From: JANXLS01 sp035308565
GTDB taxonomy: Bacteria; Planctomycetota; SZUA-567; H5-PLA8
Length of the DNA: 64,000 bases
Assembly (NCBI GenBank): GCA_035308565.1
Contig: DATGGK010000269.1
Location: 1 to 64,000 of the forward strand
Reading direction: 5' to 3'
Positions 39,209-50,700 of this stretch are shown here, piece by piece. The notes beneath the pieces were generated by a model, which worked only from the letters and a program-made list of their open reading frames with translations, did no database searches and was not told the origin of the DNA. The translations under genes were made by a program, and so were the position numbers. Position 1 is the stretch's first letter, and each line of letters opens with the position of its first letter.

Positions 39209-40867
39209 ATGAACATAAGCCCCCTTGCAGGCAAGCCTGCAACGCCAGCAATGCTGGTCGATGTGCCCCGGCTGATCACCGCGTATTACACGAAGACTCC
39301 CGATCCCTCGGAGCCTTCGCAACGGGTGGCGTTTGGCACCTCCGGGCATCGTGGTTCGGCGTTCGAGCGATCTTTCAATGAAAATCACATCCTCGCTATT
39401 ACACAGGCGATCTGTTTTTATCGAAAGCAGCAGGGCCTCAATGGACCGCTGTTTCTTGGGGCCGACACTCATGCACTATCGACACCAGCTTGCGCAACCG
39501 CGCTTGAGGTGCTCGCGGCAAATGAAGTCGAGGTGATGATCTCTGACGGCGACGAATACACGCCAACCCCGGCTATTTCTCATGCAATCCTAAGTTACAA
39601 TCGCGGCAGAAAGACCGGACTCGCCGACGGTATCGTCATCACGCCCTCGCACAATCCGCCGCAGGATGGCGGCTTTAAATATAACTCGAGCAACGGCGGT
39701 CCCGCCGACACGGTGGTCACGGGCTGGATCGAAAAGAAGGCCAATGAGCTTCTTCGAGCCGGCCTTGCCGATGTGAAGCGCATTTCACTGGAGAGTGCGA
39801 TCCACGCTGGCACGACGTATAGGCACAACTACCTGAGCGCTTACGTTGCCGATCTCGGCAACGTGGTTGACATGGACATCATCCGCGGCGCGAAGCTCAG
39901 CATGGGTGTCGATCCGCTTGGCGGCGCGGGCGTCCATTATTGGGGACGCATCACTGAGCGCTATGGTTTGAATCTTAACGTCGTCAACGACGCGGTCGAT
40001 CCTACGTTTCGATTTATGACCGTCGATTGGGATGGCCAGATACGGATGGATCCTTCTTCGCCGTATGCGATGCAGCGCTTGATTGAAATGAAGGATCGCT
40101 TTGATCTTTCCTTCGCTTGCGATACGGACCATGACCGGCACGGCATCGTAACCATAAGCTCAGGTTTGCTGCCGCCCAACCATTACCTTTCCGTCGCGAT
40201 CCATTATCTTTTCCAGAATCGGCCGAAATGGCACAAGGAGATGGCCGTCGGCAAAACGGTGGTGAGCAGCCAGATGATCGATCGCGTCGCCGCGAAACTT
40301 GGCCGGAAGCTCTTCGAGGTGCCGGTTGGTTTCAAGTGGTTCGTTGATGGCTTGCTCGACGGTTCGCTTGGTTTTGGCGGCGAAGAGAGCGCGGGCGCCG
40401 CGTTCGCTCGTCTGGATGGCAGTGTCTGGACGACGGACAAGGACGGCATTATCCCCTGCTTGCTGGCGGCGGAGATCACCGCGCGGCTGGGCCGCGATCC
40501 CGGTGAAATTTACCGCGAACTCACGCGCGAATTTGGCGAACCGGTCTACGATCGCGTTGAAGCGCCAGCTACGCCGAAGCAGAAGGAATTGTTGGCTAAA
40601 CTCTCACCGCAGCAAGTTAAATCCACCGACCTGGCGGGCGAAAAAATCCGAAGTGTCCTTATCCAAGCGCCGGGCAATGGCGCGTCCATCGGCGGATTGA
40701 AAGTGGCGGCTGAGAGCGGATGGTTTGCGGCGCGTCCGTCAGGGACCGAGGAAATATACAAGATCTATGCGGAGAGCTTCCGCGGCGCGGATCATCTGCG
40801 CCACATTCTGGAGGAAGCCCAGACCATCGTCAGCGATGCTTTGGCCGGCAGCGCCCGAGCACGATAG
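39209..40867 (+). CDS. pgm: Phosphoglucomutase (alpha-D-glucose-specific type)
   Basis: A 552-residue protein starting at ATG 39209 with GGAGG six bases upstream. It interconverts glucose-1-phosphate and glucose-6-phosphate. The substrate loop FGTSGHRGS, the phosphoserine motif TPSHNPP (Ser147), the Mg-binding DTDHD and the GEESAG sugar-binding motif are all present, and the length matches the bacterial Pgm family. It supplies glucose-1-phosphate, the precursor of UDP-glucose, which the large glucan synthase encoded about 4 kb downstream uses. The shared upstream motif supports a functional link with that gene. Cytoplasmic. Confidence 0.95.
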   Translation: MNISPLAGKPATPAMLVDVPRLITAYYTKTPDPSEPSQRVAFGTSGHRGSAFERSFNENHILAITQAICFYRKQQGLNGPLFLGADTHALSTPACATALEVLAANEVEVMISDGDEYTPTPAISHAILSYNRGRKTGLADGIVITPSHNPPQDGGFKYNSSNGGPADTVVTGWIEKKANELLRAGLADVKRISLESAIHAGTTYRHNYLSAYVADLGNVVDMDIIRGAKLSMGVDPLGGAGVHYWGRITERYGLNLNVVNDAVDPTFRFMTVDWDGQIRMDPSSPYAMQRLIEMKDRFDLSFACDTDHDRHGIVTISSGLLPPNHYLSVAIHYLFQNRPKWHKEMAVGKTVVSSQMIDRVAAKLGRKLFEVPVGFKWFVDGLLDGSLGFGGEESAGAAFARLDGSVWTTDKDGIIPCLLAAEITARLGRDPGEIYRELTREFGEPVYDRVEAPATPKQKELLAKLSPQQVKSTDLAGEKIRSVLIQAPGNGASIGGLKVAAESGWFAARPSGTEEIYKIYAESFRGADHLRHILEEAQTIVSDALAGSARAR

Positions 40868-41083
40868 AGATCGCGCGTCGAAGCCTTGATCCCTTGAGCA
40901 CTGATTAGTCATACCGCTGTGTAACGATGGAATGAACTCCACCGCCGTTGGTGCCGCCAATGCCGCGACCGCCGAACGCATCCACGATCGATCCATGTGA
41001 ACGCAAATTCCCAGGGTCAAAACCGAAGTACTGTCGCGCATGAAACTCAAACTACCGGTCGATGCCCGCGGCTTGAGTAGACG

Positions 41084-42169
41084 CTATTTGATCTGTGTGA
41101 TGACCAGATGCGCGGACACAGGTCGTGTGCCGCCGGCGATGGGTGTGATCGTCAGCGCCGTCGAATTCCCCGCGGGATTTCGAATCGTCAGAACCGAATT
41201 GACGACGGTAGTGCTGGCCAGGCACGTGCCGACAATCTGACAGGTGCCGGTGGCTCGTCCAACCACTGTATAAGCCAGTTCGGTCGCGCCCGTGCTGCCG
41301 TCGAGCCCCACGACAAGCTGGCCCGGCTCGGTCACGCTGACCTGGAAGTTCACCTGATACGTCCCGATCGCCGGCAACACAAATTGAGTGGCACTGGAGC
41401 GGGAGATGTTGCTGATGGGTCCAGTCTGGGGGAACGCAACCGCGGTGCCGACTCCCACGGTTGTTGAATTGTCGCCCGGCATGAGCGCGTAAAAGTCGGC
41501 AAATGTGCTGAGGACACCGGGTATGTTGCCGCTGCCGTCGCGCTTGACGATGGTGTTGGGCGTATTGTTGGTCGTGGCCGCATTGGCCAGATTCGCGCCG
41601 CTGGCGATGTTCTCTGCCGTCACGCCGCCCACAGTCGAGACAACTGTCGCCGCTTGCGTGCCGGTAATATCTCCCGCGAGCGAACCGGTGAAACTCGTTG
41701 CCGAACCGCTGACGTTGCCCGTCAAATTTCCCGTGATGGTTCCGGTGAAAGTCTTGTTGCCGGCGATATTGCTTTGATTGGTGGTGAGATCGACGAAATT
41801 CTGCGTCGAGGAGCCAGTGCCGCCATTGCCGATGCCAAGGATCAGATTCCAAACCGCGCCGCCGTTGCCGTCGGATTGCAGCACCGCGCCGCTGGAACTC
41901 GGGACGCTGCTTAGCGCCGTCCCCAGCACGCTTGCCCATGCGGACTTGCCCGCACCGTCTGCGATCAGCGCCTGGCCCGCCTTGGCCACCACCGGAGGCG
42001 TCTTCAAGACAACGCTGTTAATTTTCGCGTCAGACGGTGCAGGAAGCGGTTTAACCTTGCGCGCACCGACATCCGCATCTTGCGCGGGATTTGAAGTTGA
42101 TTCTTCAGCACCCCTGGACACACCCATGCCAATACTGAAAACGAAAACGAGCAGAGCAGAAAAACGCAC
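41084..42169 (-). CDS. Exported repeat protein with BclA-C-like jelly-roll domain
   Basis: A 361-residue protein. GTG 42169 is preferred to a GTG at 42175 because GGGAGG is then about six bases upstream. Signal peptide FSALLVFVFSIGMGVSRG. The middle has Gly/Thr/Asn-rich tail-fibre-like repeats (GNKTFTGTITGNLTGNVSGS), and the C-terminus (from about 220) resembles the BclA C-terminal/TNF-like jelly roll known from Bacillus exosporium and other surface proteins (FVLPAIGTYQVNFQVSV, then TALTITPIAGG). It probably forms trimeric surface fibres. The gene is convergent with pgm and divergent from the short gene at 42382. Confidence 0.8.
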   Translation of the reverse strand: MRFSALLVFVFSIGMGVSRGAEESTSNPAQDADVGARKVKPLPAPSDAKINSVVLKTPPVVAKAGQALIADGAGKSAWASVLGTALSSVPSSSGAVLQSDGNGGAVWNLILGIGNGGTGSSTQNFVDLTTNQSNIAGNKTFTGTITGNLTGNVSGSATSFTGSLAGDITGTQAATVVSTVGGVTAENIASGANLANAATTNNTPNTIVKRDGSGNIPGVLSTFADFYALMPGDNSTTVGVGTAVAFPQTGPISNISRSSATQFVLPAIGTYQVNFQVSVTEPGQLVVGLDGSTGATELAYTVVGRATGTCQIVGTCLASTTVVNSVLTIRNPAGNSTALTITPIAGGTRPVSAHLVITQIK

Positions 42170-42298
42170 TGCCACCTCCCGATCTAATTGGTTTCAAAAA
42201 AACGCGATTTGCGTCAACGCTAACGGCGAGCGCAGGTGTTGCACAGCTATTTTTGCAAAAAAGATTGCTTGATCATTCGGCGCGTGTTTCACAAAGGA

Positions 42299-42340
42299 GG
42301 GTTTCGCCCTATAGAGATGCGTCCGGTTGTGTCGTACAGT
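42299..42340 (+). promoter_or_regulatory. Shared motif site b
   Basis: GGGTTTCGCCCTATAGAGAT followed after a fixed distance by GTACAGT at 42334. The distance from GGG to GTACAGT (35 bases) is the same as at sites c and e. It lies 42 bp before the ATG of the short gene at 42382. Confidence 0.65.
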
Positions 42341-42381
42341 TTAGTCGGAAGCCGATGCCTGGCTTCTGAAAGGCGCAAAAA

Positions 42382-42579
42382 ATGAACTGGTTACCGGCAA
42401 AAGTTGCAGTCCTCGAAAAGCTGGAAAAGTGCCTTCAGGGAGACTTGCGCGAGCAAATGCTGCGCGAAGAACTCTATAGATCGCTCTGTGCCTGGATACG
42501 AACTGAACCGCTCTTGGCGGTTTCTAATCGAGGCCTAGCTCTCATCGCTCCAGTGGCCAGTGCCAAATTCTCGGCCTAG
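42382..42579 (+). CDS. Short protein of unknown function, motif-driven
   Basis: A 65-codon frame (MNWLPAKVAVLEKLEKCLQG...) starting at ATG 42382, with AAAGGCGC about eight bases upstream. The N-terminal 45 residues are an amphipathic, charged helical segment (LREQMLREELYRSLCAWI); the end is Ala/Val-rich. I recognise no family. The reason to accept it is its position: it is the first start codon after a shared motif site (b), with a leader of about 40 bases. It may be an RNA-level or small-protein product of the same stress regulon, or a chance frame. Confidence 0.45.
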   Translation: MNWLPAKVAVLEKLEKCLQGDLREQMLREELYRSLCAWIRTEPLLAVSNRGLALIAPVASAKFSA

Positions 42580-42614
42580 AAGTGTACCGGCAGTGCCAGC
42601 TATGGCACCGCAGT

Positions 42615-43166
42615 TCAATCCGAGACCCATCCCTCTGAAAGATGGCTCGACGGAAAAAATGAGCCGTTGAATGCGAATAGGGTTTCGACGGCTTGGCCTT
42701 CCCTCAAAATCCGCTGGCCTTCCGAAAGCCGGTTGTGCGTGCCGTCTTTCAGCACAATCGAACCATCCGCCGAAATCCGCGATCCATTGTCCAAGGTGAC
42801 GTCCACGGTCACCAAGGTAGGCGTGCGATCGCGCATCACGTACACTTTGCCGTCTTCGAGGCAATAACCGTCGAAGTCATCCGTTCCGGCATCGGCGACA
42901 ATGTACTCGCCGTCCATGTCGATCCAGCGATTCTCCTGGAACCGTTCCCGCTTGCCGTCCTTGAGGATGACAAATCCATCCGTGGTCAGCCGCGAACCGT
43001 TGCGCAGCGTCACTTCCGCCGTCACGGGACTTTCCTTGCCATCCTTCACCATCACGACTTTTCCGCCCTTAAACGAATAGCCGTCCTTTTGCGTACCTTC
43101 CGCCGCGTACATCGTCAACGACAGCAGTGCAAAATTCAACGCCAACAAACCGACATTGTTACGCAT
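42615..43166 (-). CDS. Exported DUF6799-like protein
   Basis: A 183-residue protein starting at ATG 43166 (GGAGGAG upstream). Signal peptide MRNNVGLLALNFALLSLTMYA. The mature part consists of two repeats of a beta-rich unit of about 65 residues built on DGYSFKGGKVVMVKDGK and DGYCLEDGKVYVMRDRT, each with a following NGSRxTxDGxxxLKDG segment; this matches the DUF6799 domain as I remember it, a family common in Bacteroidota and Verrucomicrobiota with unknown function. A short hydrophobic end (FAFNGSFFPSS) completes the protein. It is convergent with the short gene at 42382. Confidence 0.75.
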   Translation of the reverse strand: MRNNVGLLALNFALLSLTMYAAEGTQKDGYSFKGGKVVMVKDGKESPVTAEVTLRNGSRLTTDGFVILKDGKRERFQENRWIDMDGEYIVADAGTDDFDGYCLEDGKVYVMRDRTPTLVTVDVTLDNGSRISADGSIVLKDGTHNRLSEGQRILREGQAVETLFAFNGSFFPSSHLSEGWVSD

Positions 43167-43334
43167 GATTCAACTCCTCCAAATGTGACAAATAACAAAC
43201 CTGGTAAAATTGCGGACACACCGCGCTTGAAAATCACTGAAGGTCATATACCGCGACGGGCGCTTGTTTATACTCTGATATGAGGTAATGCTTGCACTAA
43301 GCCAATTGCAAAAAATGGAATGCAAAATTAACGA

Positions 43335-43376
43335 GGGTTTCACCCCATAGATATGAGACCGCTCCTCGGGTATATT
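43335..43376 (+). promoter_or_regulatory. Shared motif site c
   Basis: GGGTTTCACCCCATAGATAT and, 35 bases after the GGG, GTATATT at 43370. It is identical to site e over the first 21 bases. It lies about 126 bp before the start of the acidic protein gene at 43502. Confidence 0.7.
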
Positions 43377-43501
43377 GTGTTAAAGATCGACAGTCGAAAA
43401 ACAATTGCACGATAGTATGCGCGAACAAGAGATCGCTTTTGAATCAAAAGCTTCAACATCGTCTGGAAGACTGCCAACCGTTGGATAAATGGGGGAACAC
43501 G

Positions 43502-43828
43502 ATGCATAAGACTAAAGAAAACCTGGCAAAGCCTTCGAAGAGTCACGATCAGAATATTCGGGACGCCTACGAAACGGCGAATGAGGAGGATTACGAGGCC
43601 ATCGGCGGCGAAACATCCACCGAAGGCGTCGGGCGTGGTTACGATGCCGAAGGACCGGACGCCAGCCCCACCGAAAAGGCAGAAAGCACCGCCGACGGCC
43701 CAATAAGCGGCGAACTTGCCGATTCGCCTTCAGAATTGCCGGCCAAAAGGAACCGCGCGCAAAAGGGAGTTCAACGCGCGGACACCAAAAGCAATCACGC
43801 AGCGGTGAACAATACAAAATCGATTTAG
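43502..43828 (+). CDS. Acidic, disordered small protein
   Basis: A 108-residue protein from ATG 43502 with GGGGGAA six bases upstream; the frame is open from 43439 but the earlier start has no such signal. The sequence is polar throughout (DAYETANEEDYEAIGGETST, then EKAESTADGP) with almost no hydrophobic residues, so it is probably intrinsically disordered, as many stress- or desiccation-related proteins are. It is preceded by shared motif site c. No family recognised. A perfect 6-bp hairpin (43845-43859) follows the stop codon. Confidence 0.7.
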   Translation: MHKTKENLAKPSKSHDQNIRDAYETANEEDYEAIGGETSTEGVGRGYDAEGPDASPTEKAESTADGPISGELADSPSELPAKRNRAQKGVQRADTKSNHAAVNNTKSI

Positions 43829-43913
43829 CACGTCGAAGGATCCTCTCTCATTTTGAGAGTGGCTGCGGAGTAATGGGGGCATTTTCATTGGATTGGGGCG
43901 AGTGGTACTCCGC

Positions 43914-44606
43914 TCACCGTGGTTGTCCCTCATTCTTTGCGCCCTCATTTTTTCTTTTTCCACGACACAATACTATGGGTGGTTTTCGATTCTTAGTTGG
44001 TAAGGTTTTCTTAATGGGAGGCAGACGACGGCAACGGTTGCCCGGCGGCTTGGATGGAATGCTCTGCGGCGCCTCGATTGGATATGTGATTTTGGCGCCT
44101 CGGACTTTGGCGAAGGGAGTAAGCATATGAACTTTGAATTGGGTTGCACTCATGATGTCCCCGCTGTGGATTCCGCGGACCAGCAGGGCATCGGCGATGA
44201 GCGAACGGTGGCAGTGCCACGGCACCGCCTCAGCACACATCAAAACGATTCGCTCCCGCTTCGCCAACTGGATCAACGCATTGAGACTCTGCTCAAATTC
44301 CGGCGTTTGCATGTAATCCGCATATCGTCGAAACGAAGCATTGCGCCATCCCAAGTTGAGTGACTCGGGCCTCGCATGACGAAGTCCGCCCAGTCCCGGC
44401 ATGTGAATGTAACGTATGCCGGCCTTCTTCAATGAATGTGGCAGCGAATCTTTGTTGAATTGCGGGTTATGCCGGGAGCGCGGCACGGTCCGCACATCCA
44501 CCACGCAAGTTGCACCGCGTGCCTGGATCAGTTGGATAAATTCCTGAAGCGTGCGCGTAGAGTGGCCAATCGTCAGCACGGCGTGCGACGGTTTTTCATT
44601 GAGCAT
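43914..44606 (-). CDS. DUF488-family protein
   Basis: A 230-residue protein starting at ATG 44606 (GAGAGGA upstream). It has the diagnostic DUF488 motifs TIGHST near the start, VVDVRTVPRSRHNPQF, and CAEAVPWHCHRSLIADAL with conserved Cys and His. The function of this family is not established; conserved acidic and Cys/His residues suggest an enzyme or nucleic-acid-related role. The last 45 residues are a basic, low-complexity tail (PPIKKTLPTKNRKPP) that is unusual for the family. It is divergent from the glucan synthase gene and convergent with the acidic protein gene. Confidence 0.85.
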   Translation of the reverse strand: MLNEKPSHAVLTIGHSTRTLQEFIQLIQARGATCVVDVRTVPRSRHNPQFNKDSLPHSLKKAGIRYIHMPGLGGLRHARPESLNLGWRNASFRRYADYMQTPEFEQSLNALIQLAKRERIVLMCAEAVPWHCHRSLIADALLVRGIHSGDIMSATQFKVHMLTPFAKVRGAKITYPIEAPQSIPSKPPGNRCRRLPPIKKTLPTKNRKPPIVLCRGKRKNEGAKNEGQPR

Positions 44607-44682
44607 TGTTGTCCTCTCATGCGGTTCCGCATGAACTCAAACTACACCGACTGTCGTTCCGTATTCAAAACTGCCCGTGTGC

Positions 44683-44723
44683 GGGTTTTACCCCATAGCC
44701 GCCGCCGGAATTTCCGTTACACC
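44683..44723 (+). promoter_or_regulatory. Shared motif site d, upstream of the glucan synthase
   Basis: GGGTTTTACCCCATAG followed by TACACC at 44718, one base closer than in sites b, c and e. The predicted transcription start would be about 20 bases before the ATG at 44750, giving a very short leader. Confidence 0.6.
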
Positions 44724-44749
44724 AAAGATGCGTTAAACGGCAACGTTGA

Positions 44750-47700
44750 ATGCAAATCCAGTTTTCGATTTTGAAAACGTATAACGCGCATCGCAGGGAG
44801 TCCACGGCCATTCTTAACCACTTGCCCAATTTCGTCAAAAACGTTCGCCTTCGATGGAATGGCCGGCTTCCCGAAGGTGGTGCGGCGCATGGTAGCGCGG
44901 AAGCCGAACCGCCTTTCCGCGCAGAATTGTTCAGCCCCGAACAACTGCAGAGCCATGCGGAGGCGCTCGCAGCCATGCATCGCATCTCCACGGCGAGGCA
45001 TTCGGAACGATTGCTGCCGCGGCTGAAAGAAAACGAGCGCATCATCGACCGGACGTACAACGTTGTCACGGAAATGGTTCACGACGGCGTACACGTGCCG
45101 CCGGCCGGCGAATGGCTGCTTGATAATTATTACATTATTAAAGAACATATTTCACTCGCGCGCGAGCATCTGCCGAAGCGCTTCAGTAAGGAATTGCCGC
45201 TGCTGGACAAAGGCCCGGCGGAGGGCTTTCCGCGCATCTATCACCTCGCGACGGAATTAATTACCCACGTCGATGGGCGCGTGGATTTGGACAATCTCAG
45301 CAGTTTCATTGCCAGCTACCAGCGTAAAGCGGAGCTGACCATCGGCGAGCTTTGGGCGATTCCCATCGTGCTGCGCCTGACACTGATTGAAAACCTGCGC
45401 CGCGTCGCGCAGCGCCTGTCCGCCGCCCGCAACGACTGTGCACTCGCTGAAAAATGGGCGAAGCAACTTGTCCAAATGGCTGAGAAGGATCCGCAAAACT
45501 TGGTGCTCGTTCTGGCCGACATGGTCAATGCCAAACTGCCGTCGTCCAGCGCGTTTGTGGCCGAGTTGTGCCGTCGCTTGCAGGGGCAAAGTCCCACGTT
45601 GGCCCTGGCGCTCAGTTGGTTCGAGCAGCGGCTTGCGGAGCAGGGAATTTCGTCGGAGCAGTTGATTCTTTCGGAAGGGCCGGTGCAGGCGCTGGATCAG
45701 GTTTCGATCGGCAATACGATCTCCAGCCTGCGCCTGCTGAGCGCGATCGATTGGCGTGAATTTGTGGAACGCCACAGCGTGATGGAGGCGATTCTGCGCG
45801 CGGAGCCGGCCGGGATCTATCCACGCATGGATTTCGAAACGCGCGACGCGTACCGCCATACGGTCGAACGCATCGCGAAGAAATTCCGCCGGAGCGAAAG
45901 CGACGTCGCCCGCCGAATCGTTGAAATCGCCCGTGACGCTGGAGCCCATGTTGCAGATGTCCCGCCTGCAAGTTCAGAGTCGCGCAGGCGGGACGCCTGC
46001 GCCACGGCGTCAAAGCAGGCGCATATTGGCTATTACCTGGTTGACAAAGGTTTGAAAAAGGTCGCGAAGATATTCGGAGGGAGCATTTCCTCCACGCATC
46101 CGGCTGCGTGCACACGGATGGGTCTGCGCCTGTGCGGCTATCTGCTGGGACTGCTCGCGTTCACAGCGCTCCTGACCGCGCCATTCGTGCTGGCGTTGTT
46201 GTACTCCGGGATATCGGTGGTTTTGACCTGCGTGCTTTCGGTTTTGTTTGCGGTCTGCGCGTCACAAGCGGCGCTGCACATCCTCAACAGCTTGGTTGTC
46301 CGCATCGTTTCGCCGCAGCGCTTGCCGCAGATGGATTTCTCGGCGGGAATTCCGGACGGTTGCCGCACCATGGTCGTCATACCCACGATGTTGACAGGCA
46401 GCAAAGTCGTTGACAACCTGATCGAAGGCATTGAAATTCGTTATCTTGCCAATCGAGACGACAACATCTTCTTCGCGCTGTTGACCGATTTCTCGGACGC
46501 CGCTCAGGAAACCGAACCCGGAGATGCGGCGCTTGTCACGAATCTGCAGGACAAGATCACGGCTCTGAATATAAAATACGCCTCCGATCGTCCCACCATT
46601 TTTTTTCTCTATCACCGCCCGCGCCGTTGGAACGAGCGCGAAGGCGTCTGGATGGGAACGGAACGCAAACGCGGCAAGCTATGCGAGTTCAACCGGGCCT
46701 TGCGCAGTTGCACGCCGAGTGAATTCGGCTGCGTTTCCCAAGGGGTGGTGACCGTCGGCGATCAAACGCTGCTGCCGACCTTCAAGTATGTCATCACGCT
46801 GGATACCGACACGCAGCTTCCTCGAAACGCCGCCCGGCGCATGGCGGCGGCGATGGCGCATCCGCTGAACCGTCCCGTGTACGATGCGGCGCGAGGCCGC
46901 ATCGTGGAGGGATACGGGCTGCTGCAGCCGCGCGTCGCGCTGAACCTGAGCACGTCGAGACGCACTTTCTTCGCGCGCCTCAATGCGCCGGACGCGGGCG
47001 TCGATCCCTATACGCGTATCGCCTCCGACGTGTACCAGGATTTGTTCGGCGAAGGATCTTTTGTCGGCAAGGGGATTTACGATATCGACGCGTTCGACTA
47101 CGCGTGTGGCAAGCACTTCCCCGAAAACCGCATTCTCAGCCACGATTTGATCGAAGGCTGCTACGCGCGCTCTGGGCTGCTAACGGACGCCGAGCTATAC
47201 GAAGATTTTCCGGCGCGAATCAACGCCGACATCCAGCGCCGGCATCGGTGGATGCGGGGAGATTGGCAGATCGCCGGCTGGCTGCTGCCCTGGCCGCCGC
47301 ATTCGAAGGGAAACAGCGCGCGCAACGCGCTCTCCGCGCTTTCGCGCTGGAAGATCCTGGACAACTTGCGCCGAAGCGTGGTGGCACCGTGCGCCGTGAT
47401 TCTGTTGGCCGCAACCTGGCTCGCCTTCCCGAAGATCGCATGGCAGGTCTCAGTGGGCGTGGTGGCGCTGACACTGCTTCCGGCGTTGTTGATGTTCGCG
47501 CAGAGCGTATTAAGCAGGGGTCGCGGGGTGCCGCGGATCCTGCACCTTCATTCGGTGATTAGAGATTTGCTGCACAATCTATGTCTAGCGTTGATGTCGC
47601 TGGTGTTCCTTGCATCCGATGCGATCTTGAGCGCCGATGCGATCGTCCGCACCGGCTGGCGTTTGTTGATGTCGCGGCGCAAGTTGCTCGAATGGACCAC

Positions 47701-50700
47701 CGCCAGCGACTCGGAACGAAAGGCCGCAACCACGCTGCTGGGTTATGTGCGCGAAATGAGCGCGACTGTGCTGTTAACGCTTCTGCTGGCGTTCGCCGTG
47801 ATTCAATTCTCATCCGCGGCCATTTCCGCGGCGGTGCCGCTGCTGGCGTTGTGGCTGTTGTCGCCGCTCGTGGCGTACGTCATCAGCATCCCGCGTTCAA
47901 CGCATCCAGAAACTGTCGGCGCGGACGACCGGCTTTTCCTGCGCGAAATTGCGCGCCGAACGTGGCGCTTCTTCTCCGATTTCGTCACCCCCGAAGAGCA
48001 CTGGCTGCCGCCCGACAATTTCCAACAAACGCCCAAGCCCTTGATTGCCTCCAGAACGTCGCCAACCAACATGGGCGCCGCGCTGTTGTCCACGCTGGCG
48101 GCATTCGATTTTGGTTATCTTTCGGCAAAGACGCTGGTGTTCCGCTTGAACGCGACCCTGCAGAGCATGGCTTCGCTCCCGCGCTACCAGGGACACTTCT
48201 TCAATTGGTACAATACGCGCACCTGCCAGCCGTTGATTCCCAATTACGTGTCGTCCGTGGACAGCGGCAATTTGCTGAGCTACCTGCTGGTGTTGCGCGG
48301 CGGATTGAGCGAGCTTCACAGCGCGCGTCTGCTGCCTGACGCGGCGCATGATCTGGCGGGACTTGCCGATACGGTCCGGTGCCTGCAAGGCGCCGTGCGG
48401 GACGCGCTCGCTGAGAACAAGCCGTCCGCTTCTGAAACAGGCCGGCGGGACGCCGGCGGTACAGCTCATGTCGGTGCCGCGCAGGCATTGCTGCTGCTTG
48501 CCGCGGAGACCGCGCCAACTCTTCGAGCCCGGGTTAAAATGCTCGCGCGCTTCATCGACGCCGCGCGTCTTTTCCATTCGACAGTTTCCAACGCATACCC
48601 GGACACCGAGGTTGTCCACTGGGCGGACGCGGTTGTGGCGCACGCGGAAGACTTGCATGAGAACGTGTTGACATACGCGCCGTGGCTGGCGCGTGACGGC
48701 GTGCCCGCATCGCTTGGAGCGGATTTGCGTTTTCAACGCTTCGAAGCGGCTTGCAGCCTGAAGTCAGCAGCCGAACTCGATTCACAGTTGGCTCCCTTTT
48801 TTGAAGAACGGCTCACGCGCCAGGGCATTGTCCCGGCCGAGCAGACAGAACTCACTCAGTGGCGCGAAGAAATCCACGCCGGCGCGGAGAACGCGCGGCA
48901 AACATTGGCCGATGTCGAGGCGCTGAGCGATCTCTGCACTCATCTTTCCGAGATGAATTTCGATTTCCTGTTCGACCGCACCCGCCTGCTGCTGGCGATC
49001 GGCTATAACGCGTCCGATCAGCGCCTGGATGGCAGTTTCTACGACCTGCTCGCGTCCGAAGCGCGCGTAGCAAGTTACGTAGGCATTGCCCTGGGCAAAC
49101 TGCCTCCGAAGCACTGGTTCATGCTGGGACGCAAACTGACCGCCAGCGGCGGCGACCCGGCGCTGCTGTCGTGGAGCGGCTCGATGTTCGAGTACCTGAT
49201 GCCCGCGCTGATCATGCCCAGCTACGAAGGCAGCTTGCTCGACCAGACCAAGAAGGCCGTCGTCAAATGGCAGATCGACTACGCCGCAAAAAACGGCATC
49301 CCGTGGGGCATCTCGGAGTCCGGATTCAGCGCGCGCGACATCGAGCAGAATTACCAATACCGCGCGTTTGGCGTGCCCGGGCTCGGCTTTAAACGCGGCC
49401 TCTCCGAGGACCTGGTGATCGCACCCTATGCGAGCGTCATGGCGCTCATGGTTGCGCCCCGGCAGGCGTGCGCCAACCTGCGCGAACTGGCGGGCCTTCA
49501 GGCGCTGAATGCGTACGGTTTTTTCGAAGCGATCGACTACACGGCTTCGCGGCTTCGAAAAGGGCAGAAGCTCTCGATCGTTCGTTCGTTCATGGCCCAC
49601 CATCAGGGCATGAGCATGCTGGCGCTGACGCACTTCCTGTTGGACAAGCCCATGCAGCGGCGCTTTTCCTTGGACCCGCGCCTGAGAGCGACGGACTTGC
49701 TGTTGCAGGAGCGCGTGCCCCGCACCGCTGTGCCGATCTACCCGCATTCGGCCGAGGAAGAGCATCTCGAAACGAAAGCCGAACCCAAAGGCGCCCGAAT
49801 TCGCGAGTTCAAAACGCCCGACACGGCGTCGCCGGAAGTTCAACTTTTATCCAACGGCCGCTATCACGTCATGCTGACCAGTGCCGGCGGTGGATATAGC
49901 CGCTGCAAGGACTTGGCCTTGACGCGCTGGAGTGAGGACGGCACCTGCGATCCCTGGGGGCAATTCTGTTACATCCGCGATGTGGAATCCGGACGGGTTT
50001 GGTCGGCAACCCATCAACCTACTTTGGATGGTGCCGGAACCGGCGGCGATTTCCTGGTTCATTTCGGGCATTCCAGCGCCGAATTCCGGCGGCAGGAAAT
50101 GGGCATCACCACGCACTTGGATGTCTGCGTGTCTCCGGAAGACGACGTGGAATTACGCCTGCTGAAAGTGGCTAATGCCTCGCGCGTCAAGCGCCGTATT
50201 GAAGTCGTCACCTATGCCGAAGTCGTGCTGAATACTTCGGGCGCGGACCAGTCGCATCCCGCATTCAGCAACCTCTTCGTACAAACGGAAATCGTCAAAG
50301 AGAAAAGCGCGATTCTGTGCACGCGCCGTCCGCGCGGAGAGCATGAGACGCCCGTCTGGCTCTTCCATCAAGTCACGTTCAAGGGAAATGTGCCCGGCGA
50401 TGTGTCCTTTGAGACGGACCGCGCGAAATTCATTGGACGCGGCGGGTCTTTGAAGAATCCGCTGGCGTTGCGGGAAACCCAAGCGCATTCCGGCACGTGC
50501 GGATCGGTGCTGGACCCGATTGTCTCGGTTCGGCGCACGATCGAACTTCAGCCCATGGAAAGCGTTGAATTGCAGTTGGTCACGGGCGTCGCCGACAGCC
50601 GCGCGGCGGCATTGGGACTGGTCGACAAATTTCAGGACTACCGGCTGTGCGAACGCGCATTCGAGGTGTCGTGGACGAACAGCAAAGTGGTCTTGAGCCA

